Shown here: positions 8,782 to 17,284 of the stretch, one piece after another
Position numbering within the stretch: position 1 is the stretch's first letter
How the letters are laid out: the number at the start of each line of letters is the position of its first letter
NCBI RefSeq assembly: GCF_900105765.1
Contig: NZ_FNTX01000002.1
Location: 2,294,001 to 2,358,000 of the forward strand
Source: Ruania alba
GTDB taxonomy: Bacteria > Actinomycetota > Actinomycetes > Actinomycetales > Beutenbergiaceae
Reading direction: 5' to 3'
Length of the DNA: 64,000 nt
Translations under genes and position numbers: made by a program
Notes under the pieces: generated by a model
Database searches by the model: none
What the model was told of the DNA's origin: nothing
What the model saw: the letters and a program-made list of their open reading frames with translations, nothing else

Positions 8782-9977
8782 TCAGGCAGCCTCGGCTGCC
8801 CGGGCGAGTTCGACGTCCAGCGCCTCGGTGCGGATGCGCACGTCGATGTACAACAGTGCGGTGACGGCGGCCATGAACGGTGTGGTCACGGCGAGAGAGA
8901 TCACCTGGCCGACCATGCTGGCGACCTGGATCGCCATGAGACTACCGATCAAACCACCGACGATGCCGAACGGATAGCTGACCACCGACGCCAGGATCCC
9001 GACGAGGAGCACGGTGAGCAGGTAGATGCCGAGGATCCGCCAGAAGGAGCGGCGGGTCAGTTGGAAGGACCGGCGCAGCGCGGTGATGATGCCGGAGCGT
9101 TCGAGCACCAGGACCGGGGTGGCGAGCACGGTGAAGACCACCACGGCGATCATGGAGACGAACGCCGTGAGTACCACGACGATCCCCACCAGAGCGATCA
9201 CCCCCGGTTCGCCGGTCGTTGCGGCGAGCGTGACCAGCCCGATGGCCACAGCGCTGATCACCATCAGGATCAGACCGATGACGAGGCTCAGGCCGAGCAG
9301 TCGCAGGATCTGGCCACGCACCGCTGCCCAGACCTGCCCGAGGCTCATCTTCCGGCCGATCACGGACTGGCTCACCGAGTGGATCAGCAGACCGGTCAGG
9401 ACCGTGGTGATGAGGAACGACGCCGCCGTTGAGATCCCGTACCCGAGCAGCCCGGACTGCACTGTGGAGGTCAGGGTGTCCAAGCCTCCGGGGCTGTCCA
9501 GGTCTTCCAGCGCCGCCGGGTCCGACAGCAGGCGGTTCAGGTCCTCGAGCATGCCCCAAGTGGCGATGCCCTGCACCGTGACGACGACGGCGACCAGGAC
9601 GGCGGACAGGGCGAACATGACCACCGGGTTGGCCCGGATCGAGCGGATCGCACCGTCGTAGATCTCGCCCAGGGTGAGCGGTCGCAGTGGAACGATGCCC
9701 GGTTGCGGCGCGAACTGGCCCGTCGGGGGATAGGGACCGGGTGCTCCGGTGCCGTACTGGCCGTAGCTGTTCGGCGGTGCGGGAGGGCCACCTGGCGCGG
9801 ACCCCGGTGGGGGAGCCGGTTGATACCCGCCCGGCTGCTGATAGCCGCCCGGCTGCTGATGCCCACCTGGTTGCTGATAGCCGCCAGGGTCTGGTGCACC
9901 CCATCCCGGTCCGGGATCGGGTACACCCCAGCCGCCGGAACCTCCCGACTCGGGGGTGGTTGCCCGGGGTTCGACAT
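8782..9977 (-). pseudogene. Polytopic membrane protein, GPDPase-membrane-domain-like (frameshifted as read)
   Basis: The true start is the ATG at 9977 (MSNPGQPPP) with the strong ribosome site AGAGGAA. A run of five G on the plus strand at 9952-9956 has apparently lost one base: after it the start frame is nonsense, whereas the neighbouring frame reads GGSGGWGVPDPGPGWGAPDP and then YQQPGG repeats. The remainder has about six membrane segments in the order expected for the family often labelled glycerophosphoryl diester phosphodiesterase membrane domain. It is not itself shown to be an enzyme. It opens the minus-strand operon with DUF4129, DUF4350, MoxR and DUF58, and is divergent from mtrA. 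Confidence 0.72.
9821..9888 (-). repeat. Tandem 18-bp repeats encoding YQQPGG
   Basis: Four imperfect 18-base units on the minus strand encode YQQPGG, HQQPGG and YQQPGG variants in the cytoplasmic N-terminal tail of the polytopic protein. Such low-complexity tails are common in actinobacterial membrane proteins of this module and can vary in copy number between strains. Confidence 0.7.
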
Positions 9978-10066
9978 CGCGTTCCTCTCACGTCTGGGGA
10001 GTACCTTCGCCATCTTCGCACGTGCACCTCCCGCGGTCTCACGTGTTGAAGTGCGACGATAGGGAC

Positions 10067-10750
10067 ATGAACGCACGCGTCTTGGTGGTCGACGACGATG
10101 CCGCTCTCTCGGAGATGATCGGTATTGTCCTGCAGTCGGAGGGGTTCGAGACGGAATTCTGCGCACACGGGTCGAAGGCGATGGAGACGTTTCACTCCGT
10201 CCAGCCCGACCTGGTGCTGCTCGATCTCATGCTCCCGGGGATGGATGGGATCGAGATCTGTCGGCGGATCCGGGCAGAGTCAGGTGTTCCGATCATCATG
10301 CTCACGGCCAAGGGGGAGACGACCGACGTCGTCCACGGCCTCGAAGCGGGGGCTGACGACTACATGGCCAAGCCCGCCAAGCCGACCGAGCTGGTGGCTC
10401 GCGTGCGGGCGCGGCTGCGCAACCGGGACAACGAAGGCACTGAACGGCTGCTGATCGGCGATCTCGTGATCGATGTGCCGGGGCATCGGGTGATGCGCGG
10501 GGAGGAGATGATCAACCTCACCCCGCTCGAGTTCGACCTGATGGTCGCTCTCGCCCGCAAGCCCTGGCAGGTGTTCTCCCGCGAGGTGCTGCTGGAACAG
10601 GTGTGGGGTTACCGGCACCAGGCGGACACCCGGCTGGTGAACGTGCACGTGCAACGTCTGCGCGCCAAGGTCGAGCGTGACCCGGAGAACCCGGAGGTCG
10701 TTGTCACGGTGCGTGGGGTCGGGTACCGGGCGGGCACTCCGGTCCAGTGA
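10067..10750 (+). CDS. mtrA: Two-component response regulator MtrA
   Basis: A 227-residue OmpR/PhoB-type regulator. The receiver domain (1-115) has the acidic pair in VVDDD, the phospho-acceptor Asp53 in LLDLMLPGMDG and the lysine in ADDYMAKPAKP. Most MtrA proteins read KPFKP here, so the alanine is slightly unusual. The C-terminal winged helix contains LTPLEFDLMVALARKPWQVFSREVLLEQVWGY and TVRGVGYR. MtrA controls cell-wall hydrolases, division and osmotic response and couples to DnaA and oriC in mycobacteria. I take the ATG at 10067, where MNARVLVVDDD begins. mtrB follows with a GTGA overlap and lpqB after that, the classical actinobacterial order. Confidence 0.96.
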   Translation: MNARVLVVDDDAALSEMIGIVLQSEGFETEFCAHGSKAMETFHSVQPDLVLLDLMLPGMDGIEICRRIRAESGVPIIMLTAKGETTDVVHGLEAGADDYMAKPAKPTELVARVRARLRNRDNEGTERLLIGDLVIDVPGHRVMRGEEMINLTPLEFDLMVALARKPWQVFSREVLLEQVWGYRHQADTRLVNVHVQRLRAKVERDPENPEVVVTVRGVGYRAGTPVQ

Positions 10751-12519
10751 CCGGGTCGGATCCGACCGCAGCAGCCGACGCGCCGGACCGCGCCGGGCAC
10801 GCCACCGCTGCTGGATCAGCCCGCCGCACGAACAGGTGGTGGCGCTTGGTGCGCAGGCGGGCTCGCGTGTACGCCCGTTTCGGGATGCGTGCCTGGCGCC
10901 GCTCACTCCGGCTGCGAGTGGCGTTGTCGACGGTCGTGGTCGGGACCCTGGCGCTCGCCCTGCTGGCGGCGCTGCTCTCGGACCAGGTGCGGGACGGGCT
11001 GTTCGAGGAACGGCGGGACCAGGTGCTGGCGGACGCGGCCAGCCGTGCCGAGGTGGCCCAGGAACAGTTCGACTCCGCCACCGTGAGCACCGCCCAGGAC
11101 GCCCAGCAGCTGGCGAACACCGCCGTCGGCACCCTGCAGCAGAGCGCCGTGGGGATCGAGGGCGTCCTGCTGTTGCGCTCGCCGGACCCGGATTCTCCGG
11201 TGCTCATCTTCGCGCCGGTCACGGACGATTCGCTGCGCCCGGCGATCAGCGAGGAGTTGCGCGAGCAGGTGCGCGAGGAGCAGTTCCAACAGTGGCAGTC
11301 GGTGGACCTGGCGACCGGTGACGATCCCGAGCCGGGGATGGTTGTCGGCTCGCCGGTCACGATCCCGGTGGCCGGCGCCTACGAGCTGTACATCGTGTAC
11401 TCGCTGGCGCCCGAGCAAGCGAACCTGGAGCTGCTGCAAGGAGTGCTCGCTGTCGGGGCGATCAGCCTGGTCGTGCTGCTGCTGGTGATGACCTGGTACC
11501 TGACCCGTCAGGTACTGGACCCGGTGCGCCAGGCCGCCCGCACAGCTGAACGCCTCGCCGACGGACGGCTCACCGAGCGGATGGAGATCCGCGGACACGA
11601 CGAGCTGGCCCGACTGGGCATGTCCTTCAACGAGATGGCGGCCAGCTTGCAGGACCAGATTGAGCGGCTTGCCCACCTCTCCCGGATGCAGCAGCGATTC
11701 GTCTCCGACGTCTCGCACGAGCTTCGCACCCCGTTGAGCACAGTCCGGATGGCCGCGGAGGTTCTCTACCTGGCACGTGCCGACTTCCCGCCCACCCAGG
11801 CGCGTTCGGCGGAACTGCTGCAGAACCAGCTCGATCGCTTCGAGAGCCTGCTGGTGGACCTGCTGGAGATCTCCCGGTTCGACGCCGGCGCGGCCGTGCT
11901 GGACGTCGAACAGCTCGACCTGCGTGGTGTGGTGGAGCGCGTGGTCGAGATCACCGAGCCGATCGCCGCCGAACGGGGCTCAAGCCTCAGTGTGGACGTG
12001 CCGGACCAGCCCTGTACGGCCGACATGGACGCCCGCAGGGTCGAGCGCGTGCTGCGCAATCTCCTCGTCAATGCCATCGAGCACGGAGAAGGGCGCCCGA
12101 TCGAGGTCCGGGTCGCGATGCACGAGACGGCGGTCTCGGTGCTGGTGCGTGACCATGGCATCGGGATGACCGCCCCCGAGGCAGCACGCGTTTTCGACCG
12201 CTTCTGGCGCGCCGATCCCGCACGCGCTCGTACGCTCGGGGGCACCGGCCTGGGGTTGGCGATCGCTCTGGAGGATGCCCGCCTGCACGGAGGCGGCCTG
12301 GACGCATGGGGGAGCCCGGGCGAGGGCGCCGCGTTCCGACTCACGCTGCCCCGACGTGCCGGGATGGAGATCGGGCGCCCGCCGCTGGAGCTGCACCCGG
12401 TGCGCATCGAGCGTGAGCCGACCCACGAGCACGACCCGGCGGGCCCGGCGGAGCTTCCCGAGCTGGGCACCCCGGCGGGCGGGATACCGACGGTCACCGG
12501 TGAGGAGGACCCCCGATGA
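10747..12519 (+). CDS. mtrB: Sensor histidine kinase MtrB
   Basis: A 590-residue membrane kinase partnered with MtrA. A basic 50-residue cytoplasmic tail leads to membrane helix one (about 56-78), an extracellular sensor region (79-230), helix two (232-252) and a HAMP linker (TRQVLDPVRQAARTAERLADG). The phospho-acceptor His324 is in DVSHELRTPLSTVRM. The ATPase domain has the N box LRNLLVNAIEHGEG, then DHGIGM and GTGLGLAI. The C-terminus carries an acidic/proline-rich tail. The GTG start overlaps the mtrA stop (GTGA), and the stop overlaps the lpqB start (ATGA), so all three are coupled. The signal is probably cell-wall state, by family knowledge. Confidence 0.95.
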   Translation: MTGSDPTAAADAPDRAGHATAAGSARRTNRWWRLVRRRARVYARFGMRAWRRSLRLRVALSTVVVGTLALALLAALLSDQVRDGLFEERRDQVLADAASRAEVAQEQFDSATVSTAQDAQQLANTAVGTLQQSAVGIEGVLLLRSPDPDSPVLIFAPVTDDSLRPAISEELREQVREEQFQQWQSVDLATGDDPEPGMVVGSPVTIPVAGAYELYIVYSLAPEQANLELLQGVLAVGAISLVVLLLVMTWYLTRQVLDPVRQAARTAERLADGRLTERMEIRGHDELARLGMSFNEMAASLQDQIERLAHLSRMQQRFVSDVSHELRTPLSTVRMAAEVLYLARADFPPTQARSAELLQNQLDRFESLLVDLLEISRFDAGAAVLDVEQLDLRGVVERVVEITEPIAAERGSSLSVDVPDQPCTADMDARRVERVLRNLLVNAIEHGEGRPIEVRVAMHETAVSVLVRDHGIGMTAPEAARVFDRFWRADPARARTLGGTGLGLAIALEDARLHGGGLDAWGSPGEGAAFRLTLPRRAGMEIGRPPLELHPVRIEREPTHEHDPAGPAELPELGTPAGGIPTVTGEEDPR

Positions 12520-14207
12520 GACGACCGATCGCACGCGCTGTGGCTGCGGCGGCGCTCGGCGCCCTGCTGGCCGGGTGTGCGAGCCTGCCGACCTCCGGTC
12601 CGGTAGAAGCCGGAGTCGAGGCCGACCCGGACCAGGGCGTCGGGTACGTCGCGGGTGACGGCCCCGCCCCAGGTGACGCGCCCGGTGCGATCGTGCGCGG
12701 GTTCCAGTCCGCGTCGGTGGTGGGTACCAACGACGACTTCGTCCAGGCCCGCGCGTTCGTCACCAGCGACGCGGCGGCCGCCTGGGCTCCCACGGACCAG
12801 GTGGCCGTCTACGACGCTTCTGTGCCCCTGCGGTACTCCGAACCCGATGAAGGAACGGTCGAGGTGACGGCCACCATCGTGGCCACCGTGAACGCCGTCG
12901 GGATCTATACGCAAGCCTCGCCGGGATCAACCACCACGTTCACCTATGAACTGGTGCAGGATTCCGGTGAGTGGCGGATCGAGTCGCTGCCCGACGGCGT
13001 GCTGATCTCCGAGGTGAACTTCAGCACCGTGTACCGGCAGACACCGCTGTACTACCTGTCCGCCGACGGGTCCGCGCTCGTGCCGGACCCGCGCTGGTTC
13101 CCCCAGCGCAACGCCGCGACATATGCCATCCGCGGGTTGCTCGCCGGGGCGTCGGAGTGGATGAGCCCCGCGGTGGTTTCGGCTATCCCGTCCGGGACCG
13201 GGTTGTCGATCGACTCGGTCACGGTCTCGGCGGGTGTCGCGTCGGTCCCGTTGACCGAGGAGGTGCAGTCGGCCTCGGCGACGGACCGAGCCCTGCTGCT
13301 GGCGCAGATCAACCAGACCCTGTCGGGACTGCCCCGGGTGACGAGCGTCTCGGTGACCGTGGACGGTGTGCCGTTGGAACTGGTGCCGGACCAGGAACCA
13401 CCCGAACTGGTGGTGGACCGCTCCGTGGGACGCTCCCCGCTGATGCTCAGCGACACCCACGAGTTGGTCGCGTTCAACGGGGCTGAGCTGACCCCGGTGC
13501 CGGACGTGGCACCGCTCTCGGGGATCGGCGCCGCGGACTTGGCACTGCCCTACGACAACGACGCTCCGGCCGTGGTGCTTGCCGGGGCGAATCGGTTGGT
13601 TGCTGTACCGCGCACCGGGGCCGACCCGGAGACCTTGTACACCGGGCCACACCTGCTGGCACCCTCCTATGGCCCGAACGGCTGGGTGTGGACGGGATCC
13701 GAGCAGAACGAGGGCGAACTGGTCGTCGTCCGTCCGACGGCGCAGCAGACCCGCGCCACCGTGGAGGCGGAGGCACTCGCAGGTCAGCAGGTCCGGGCGA
13801 TCCGGGTGAGTCGGGACGGCGCTCGACTGGCCGTGGTGGTCGAGGACGACGGGTCCACTCAGGTGCTGGTGTTCTCCGTGGTGACCGGCACCGGTGGGGT
13901 GCCGGCCGCTCTTGGGGGATCGCTTACCGTGGCCCGGGGGGTCGATGACGTCACCGACGTGGTCTGGCTGGACAGCTCCAGCCTGGCCGTGCTGGGGACC
14001 ACCCAACAGACCGAGACTGTCCACCTGGTGCCGATCGGAGGCCCGATCACACGGTTGCCGAGCGTGCCGGACACCGACGACATCGCTGCCGGGAATGGCG
14101 AGCGTGAGCTGTACCTGAGCACCGAGGACGGCACGCTGTACGGGCGTTCCGGTAACGGGTGGGCACAGTTGGCCACCGGGGTGCACGCCCCCGCGTTCGC
14201 CGGCTGA
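12516..14207 (+). CDS. lpqB: Lipoprotein LpqB
   Basis: A 563-residue secreted lipoprotein with a lipobox ending at Cys21 (GALLAGC). The N-terminal half carries a GerMN-like domain (TPLYYLSADGSALVPDPRWFP and TEEVQSASATDRALLLAQI), and the C-terminal half is a beta-propeller-like LpqB domain (RVSRDGARLAVVVEDDG). LpqB is the accessory protein that binds the extracellular part of MtrB and tunes its signalling. Length and position directly after mtrB match the family. It overlaps mtrB by four bases. Confidence 0.95.
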   Translation: MRRPIARAVAAAALGALLAGCASLPTSGPVEAGVEADPDQGVGYVAGDGPAPGDAPGAIVRGFQSASVVGTNDDFVQARAFVTSDAAAAWAPTDQVAVYDASVPLRYSEPDEGTVEVTATIVATVNAVGIYTQASPGSTTTFTYELVQDSGEWRIESLPDGVLISEVNFSTVYRQTPLYYLSADGSALVPDPRWFPQRNAATYAIRGLLAGASEWMSPAVVSAIPSGTGLSIDSVTVSAGVASVPLTEEVQSASATDRALLLAQINQTLSGLPRVTSVSVTVDGVPLELVPDQEPPELVVDRSVGRSPLMLSDTHELVAFNGAELTPVPDVAPLSGIGAADLALPYDNDAPAVVLAGANRLVAVPRTGADPETLYTGPHLLAPSYGPNGWVWTGSEQNEGELVVVRPTAQQTRATVEAEALAGQQVRAIRVSRDGARLAVVVEDDGSTQVLVFSVVTGTGGVPAALGGSLTVARGVDDVTDVVWLDSSSLAVLGTTQQTETVHLVPIGGPITRLPSVPDTDDIAAGNGERELYLSTEDGTLYGRSGNGWAQLATGVHAPAFAG

Positions 14208-14273
14208 CCACCGCCGTCCACAGCTCGTGGTCGTGGCCTGTCCCGCGTGAGCCTGACGCGTCATCCTGGTGCG

Positions 14274-15080
14274 ATGAATGGGCAGACCGAAAGTGGCGGG
14301 ACCTGGCGTGCGGGCGTGCTCGCGGCCTGGCGCGACCTGATCGGTCTGGTGCTCCCGCGTCATTGTGCCGGGTGCGACGCCCCGGACCGGTCGCTTTGCG
14401 CGCGATGCCGACGGCTGCTCTCCGGACCTCCGCAACGTTGCGAGGAAGACACGGTTTTCCTGGCCGCCGAGGAGTATCTCCCCGCACTCGGCCTGCCCAC
14501 CTGGTCGCTGGCCGTCTACGCCGGCCCGGTGCGCCGGGTGGTCCTGGCCTGGAAGTCCGGACAACGCCCGGATCTCGACGAGGAACTGATGCGCGTGGCG
14601 CGGGGCGGGATCGTCGCGGTGGCGGACACCGTGGTCCCGGCACGCGACGCCGACGACGGTGCCGAACCTGCCCTCGTGGTGGTTCCGGCCCCGTCGGGGT
14701 GGCGCAGACGCCTCCGTCGACGCCTCGTCGCGCGCACCCTTGCGTTCGGCACGGCCGAAGGGTTGACCGAGGCGTCCGGGCGAACGGTCTGGGTGGCCGA
14801 CCTGCTCCGGCGCCGCGGCAGGTCTGGGCACGCACTCGGCGCGCGGGCCCGCCGTCGCGCCGGCCGGACGGCGACCCGGTGCCTCGGCCCGATCCCTCCG
14901 GGGACCGCATGCCTGCTCGTGGACGACGTGGTGACCTCAGGTGCCACCCTGGACGCCGCGCGCGCCGCGCTCGAGCACGCCGGTGCCCGGGTGGTGGGAG
15001 CCGTCGTGCTCGCGGCCACGCCACCGCCTGGGACGACCGGTTCGGCGGTTCACCTGTCGCAAACCCTCCCGGTGGACTAG
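14274..15080 (+). CDS. ComF family phosphoribosyltransferase-like protein
   Basis: About 268 residues from the ATG at 14274; a GTG at 14247 is an alternative. An N-terminal zinc ribbon is visible (CAGCDAPDRSLCARC), then a degenerate type I phosphoribosyltransferase domain ending in the PRPP loop LLVDDVVTSGATLDAA. ComF proteins take part in handling imported single-stranded DNA during natural transformation in some bacteria; in actinobacteria the role is unclear. Position between lpqB and hpf is the standard order for this group, which supports the call more than it explains function. No other competence genes are in the window. Confidence 0.88.
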   Translation: MNGQTESGGTWRAGVLAAWRDLIGLVLPRHCAGCDAPDRSLCARCRRLLSGPPQRCEEDTVFLAAEEYLPALGLPTWSLAVYAGPVRRVVLAWKSGQRPDLDEELMRVARGGIVAVADTVVPARDADDGAEPALVVVPAPSGWRRRLRRRLVARTLAFGTAEGLTEASGRTVWVADLLRRRGRSGHALGARARRRAGRTATRCLGPIPPGTACLLVDDVVTSGATLDAARAALEHAGARVVGAVVLAATPPPGTTGSAVHLSQTLPVD

Positions 15081-15259
15081 CGTCATGTCATGGAACTTCT
15101 CCCGGACCGGCTGCAGCGATTCGCTTGGCGCCGGTCCGGGTGCAGGGGAGGTGATCCCGCCAGATAGAACGCCGTGCCGAAGGCCGGCGCGGCAGCATTC
15201 GTCCCGGGACGGCAGGGCCGCCCCCGGGGCTCACCTGGAAAGACCTGTGGAGGTTCGTC

Positions 15260-15919
15260 ATGGAGATTGTCGTGGTCAGCCGTCACACCGAGGTGCCGGA
15301 GCGTTTCCGGCGCCACGTCGAGGAGAAGCTGGCCAAGGTGCCGCAGTTCTCTCCGTACGCCCAGCGCGTCGACGTCGAGGTGTCCCACGAGAACAACCCG
15401 CGTCTGGCTGAGAAGTCCGAACGGGTAGAGCTCACGGTGCGGGCCAAAGGCCCGGTGGTGCGAGCGGAGGCCGCTGCCTCCGACCGGTACGGAGCACTCG
15501 ACCTGGCCACTGCCAAGCTTCTGGAGAGGTTGCGCCGCGCGCGTGACCGGCGTAAGACCCACCACACCCGCAAGCCGGCACCGCCACCGGTGGTGCCCGA
15601 TCTCGAGCCTGCCAAGGAGGAGGTCGAGCCCCAGGATCTCGACTTCACCCCGCACGCACCCAGCGAACCGGGCGTCGCGGTGGAGGCCCAGCTCGGCGAT
15701 TCACCGGTGGTGATCCGCCAGAAGGTGCACGAGACGGCCCCGATGACCGTGGACCAGGCGCTCGCGGAGATGGAGCTGGTGGGGCACCCGTTCTTCCTGT
15801 TCGTCGACTCCGAGACGATGCAGCCGTGCGTGGTCTACAACCGGCGCGGCTGGACCTACGGCGTGATCCGGTTGAACTACGAGGCCACCGAGGCGGTGCG
15901 CGCGGAGGCGACAGCCTGA
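15260..15919 (+). CDS. hpf: Ribosome hibernation-promoting factor, long form
   Basis: A 219-residue long HPF. The N-terminal S30AE ribosome-binding domain (residues 1-100, MEIVVVSRHTEVPERFRRHVEEKL) is joined by a charged linker to the C-terminal dimerisation domain that includes VVIRQKVHETAPMTVDQALAEMELVGHPFFLF. This form dimerises 70S ribosomes into inactive 100S particles in stationary phase. The ATG at 15260 sits just after GGAGGTTC, a good ribosome site. The gene stands alone, with 179 bases upstream that hold no other convincing gene. A strong hairpin follows the stop. Confidence 0.95.
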   Translation: MEIVVVSRHTEVPERFRRHVEEKLAKVPQFSPYAQRVDVEVSHENNPRLAEKSERVELTVRAKGPVVRAEAAASDRYGALDLATAKLLERLRRARDRRKTHHTRKPAPPPVVPDLEPAKEEVEPQDLDFTPHAPSEPGVAVEAQLGDSPVVIRQKVHETAPMTVDQALAEMELVGHPFFLFVDSETMQPCVVYNRRGWTYGVIRLNYEATEAVRAEATA

Positions 15920-15932
15920 TCCTCACCTGACA

Positions 15933-15975
15933 GCGACGGCGCCGGTCGACCCGCCGGGTCGGTCGGCGCCGTCGC
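15933..15975 (+). terminator. Strong hairpin after hpf
   Basis: Twelve-base arms GCGACGGCGCCG and CGGCGCCGTCGC enclose an inner 6-bp stem CGACCC/GGGTCG with a GCC loop. There is no U-tract, as is common for terminators in high-GC actinobacteria. Confidence 0.7.
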
Positions 15976-15992
15976 ATGTCGGTGCGATCTCC

Positions 15993-15998
15993 TACTGT
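15993..15998 (+). promoter_or_regulatory. Predicted -10 box of the YcaQ-like gene, leaderless start
   Basis: TACTGT lies seven bases before the ATG at 16006, right behind the hpf terminator. No Shine-Dalgarno sequence is present, so transcription probably starts at the ATG. Confidence 0.5.
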
Positions 15999-16005
15999 GA
16001 CGCCC

Positions 16006-17235
16006 ATGGCCCGCACTCTCACCCTGAGCCAGGCACGCCGTATCGCCGTGGCCGCGCAGTTGCTCGACCGATCCACGCCCCGGCCGCACCGGCCGACCAT
16101 GGCGCACCTGCAGCGCACCGTCGATCGGCTCGGGGTGCTGCAGATCGACTCGGTGAACGTGCTGGCCCGTGCCCATCTGCTGCCGCTGCAGGCGCGACTT
16201 GGCGACTACGATCCTGCCCTGCTGGACCGCGCCACGCGGGGGACACCCGCCCGACCCCGGCGGCTGGTGGAGTACTGGGCGCACGAGGCCTCCTATGTCT
16301 CGCCCACGACGTACCAGGCGTTGCGGTGGCGGATGGACTCGCCTCGGATGCGGCGCCTGGACGATCGCCTCCGGCGAGAGCATCCCGAGACCATGGCGGC
16401 AGTGCTGGAGATCATCGCCGCCGACGGTCCGCTCACCGCGGCACAGGTGCATCAGCGGCTCGGGCACGGCAGCGGGCCCAAGGTGCACTGGGGTTGGAAC
16501 TGGACCGTCGCGAAGGAAGCCCTCGAGGCGCACTTCGCACGTGGCCGGGTGATGGCGGCCCACCGGACCACACAGTTCGAACGGGCCTACGACCTACCGG
16601 AGCGGGTGCTGCCGCCGGCCGTGCTCACCGCCCCCGTCCCCGATCGCCCGACGGCGGTACGCACCCTGGTCGAGACCGCTGCACGTGCGCACGGGGTCGG
16701 GACGGCGCGGTGCCTGGCGGACTACTTCCGCGTGCCGGTGGCCGATGCGCAGCGGGCGATCGCCGAGCTCGTGGCCGACGGCGTGCTCGAGGAGGTGAGC
16801 GTGCGTGGGTGGGAGCGTCCGGTGGTGCTGCACAGCGCCGCGAGGATCCCGCGTCGCACCCGCGGCCGGGCGCTACTGGCCCCGTTCGACCCACTCGTCT
16901 TCGAGCGGCGGCGGCTCCTTGAACTGTTCGGCATGCACTACCGCATCGGCATCTACACCCCAGCGGCGCAACGCACCCACGGCTACTACGTGCTGCCATT
17001 CCTGCTGGGAGACCGGCTCGTGGCCCGGGTGGATCTGAAGACCGATCGTGAGCGTGGTGCGCTGCTGGTGCGGACGGTGTTCGCTGAACCCGGGGCCCTG
17101 GCGGAGACGGCCGACGAGCTGGTGGCCGAGCTCAGGGAGATGGCCGCGTGGCTGGGGGTGGACCAGGTGCTGCTGGACGAGGGTATTCGCGGGGATCTCG
17201 CAGTGCCGGTGGGGCGTGTGCTCGCGGCAGCCTGA
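16006..17235 (+). CDS. YcaQ/AlkZ-like DNA glycosylase (winged-helix family)
   Basis: A 409-residue protein of the COG3214 winged-helix family. The motif LGVLQIDSVNVLARAHLLPL contains the QxD catalytic pair (Gln46, Asp48) known from AlkZ and YcaQ, enzymes that remove alkylated bases and unhook DNA interstrand crosslinks. Further family blocks are LVEYWAHEASYV, HWGWNWTVAKEALEAHFARG and LLAPFDPLVFERRRLLELFG. The ATG at 16006 is preferred over the ATG at 15976, which lies directly at the terminator hairpin. Substrate range is unknown; in antibiotic producers paralogues give self-resistance, but no such cluster is visible here. Confidence 0.85.
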   Translation: MARTLTLSQARRIAVAAQLLDRSTPRPHRPTMAHLQRTVDRLGVLQIDSVNVLARAHLLPLQARLGDYDPALLDRATRGTPARPRRLVEYWAHEASYVSPTTYQALRWRMDSPRMRRLDDRLRREHPETMAAVLEIIAADGPLTAAQVHQRLGHGSGPKVHWGWNWTVAKEALEAHFARGRVMAAHRTTQFERAYDLPERVLPPAVLTAPVPDRPTAVRTLVETAARAHGVGTARCLADYFRVPVADAQRAIAELVADGVLEEVSVRGWERPVVLHSAARIPRRTRGRALLAPFDPLVFERRRLLELFGMHYRIGIYTPAAQRTHGYYVLPFLLGDRLVARVDLKTDRERGALLVRTVFAEPGALAETADELVAELREMAAWLGVDQVLLDEGIRGDLAVPVGRVLAAA

Positions 17236-17249
17236 GAGGTTCGCGCGCC

Positions 17250-17277
17250 TTGCCAGGGTGAGGCGACCTGGAATACT
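17250..17277 (+). promoter_or_regulatory. Promoter of the aldolase-like gene at 17285
   Basis: A -35 box TTGCCA (17250-17255) and a -10 box AATACT (17272-17277) are 16 bases apart. The start codon follows seven bases later, consistent with a leaderless transcript. Confidence 0.45.
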
Positions 17278-17284
17278 CGGGCCG

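Noticed and set aside
9821-9888. Short periodic repeats considered as a possible CRISPR or regulatory array.
   Set aside because: They are in-frame codons for YQQPGG repeats of a protein tail, without spacers.
10376-10384. KPAKP instead of KPFKP in the MtrA receiver, considered as inactivation.
   Set aside because: The phospho-acceptor Asp53 and the conserved lysine are intact; one nearby substitution is not enough to infer loss of function.
12927-14831. A long minus-strand open frame opposite lpqB and the comF-like gene.
   Set aside because: No domain or start context; histidine/arginine-rich shadow translation.
15090-15167. A 25-codon open frame in the leader of hpf (MELLPDRLQRF...).
   Set aside because: No ribosome site and no sign of conservation; chance short frames are common in such DNA.
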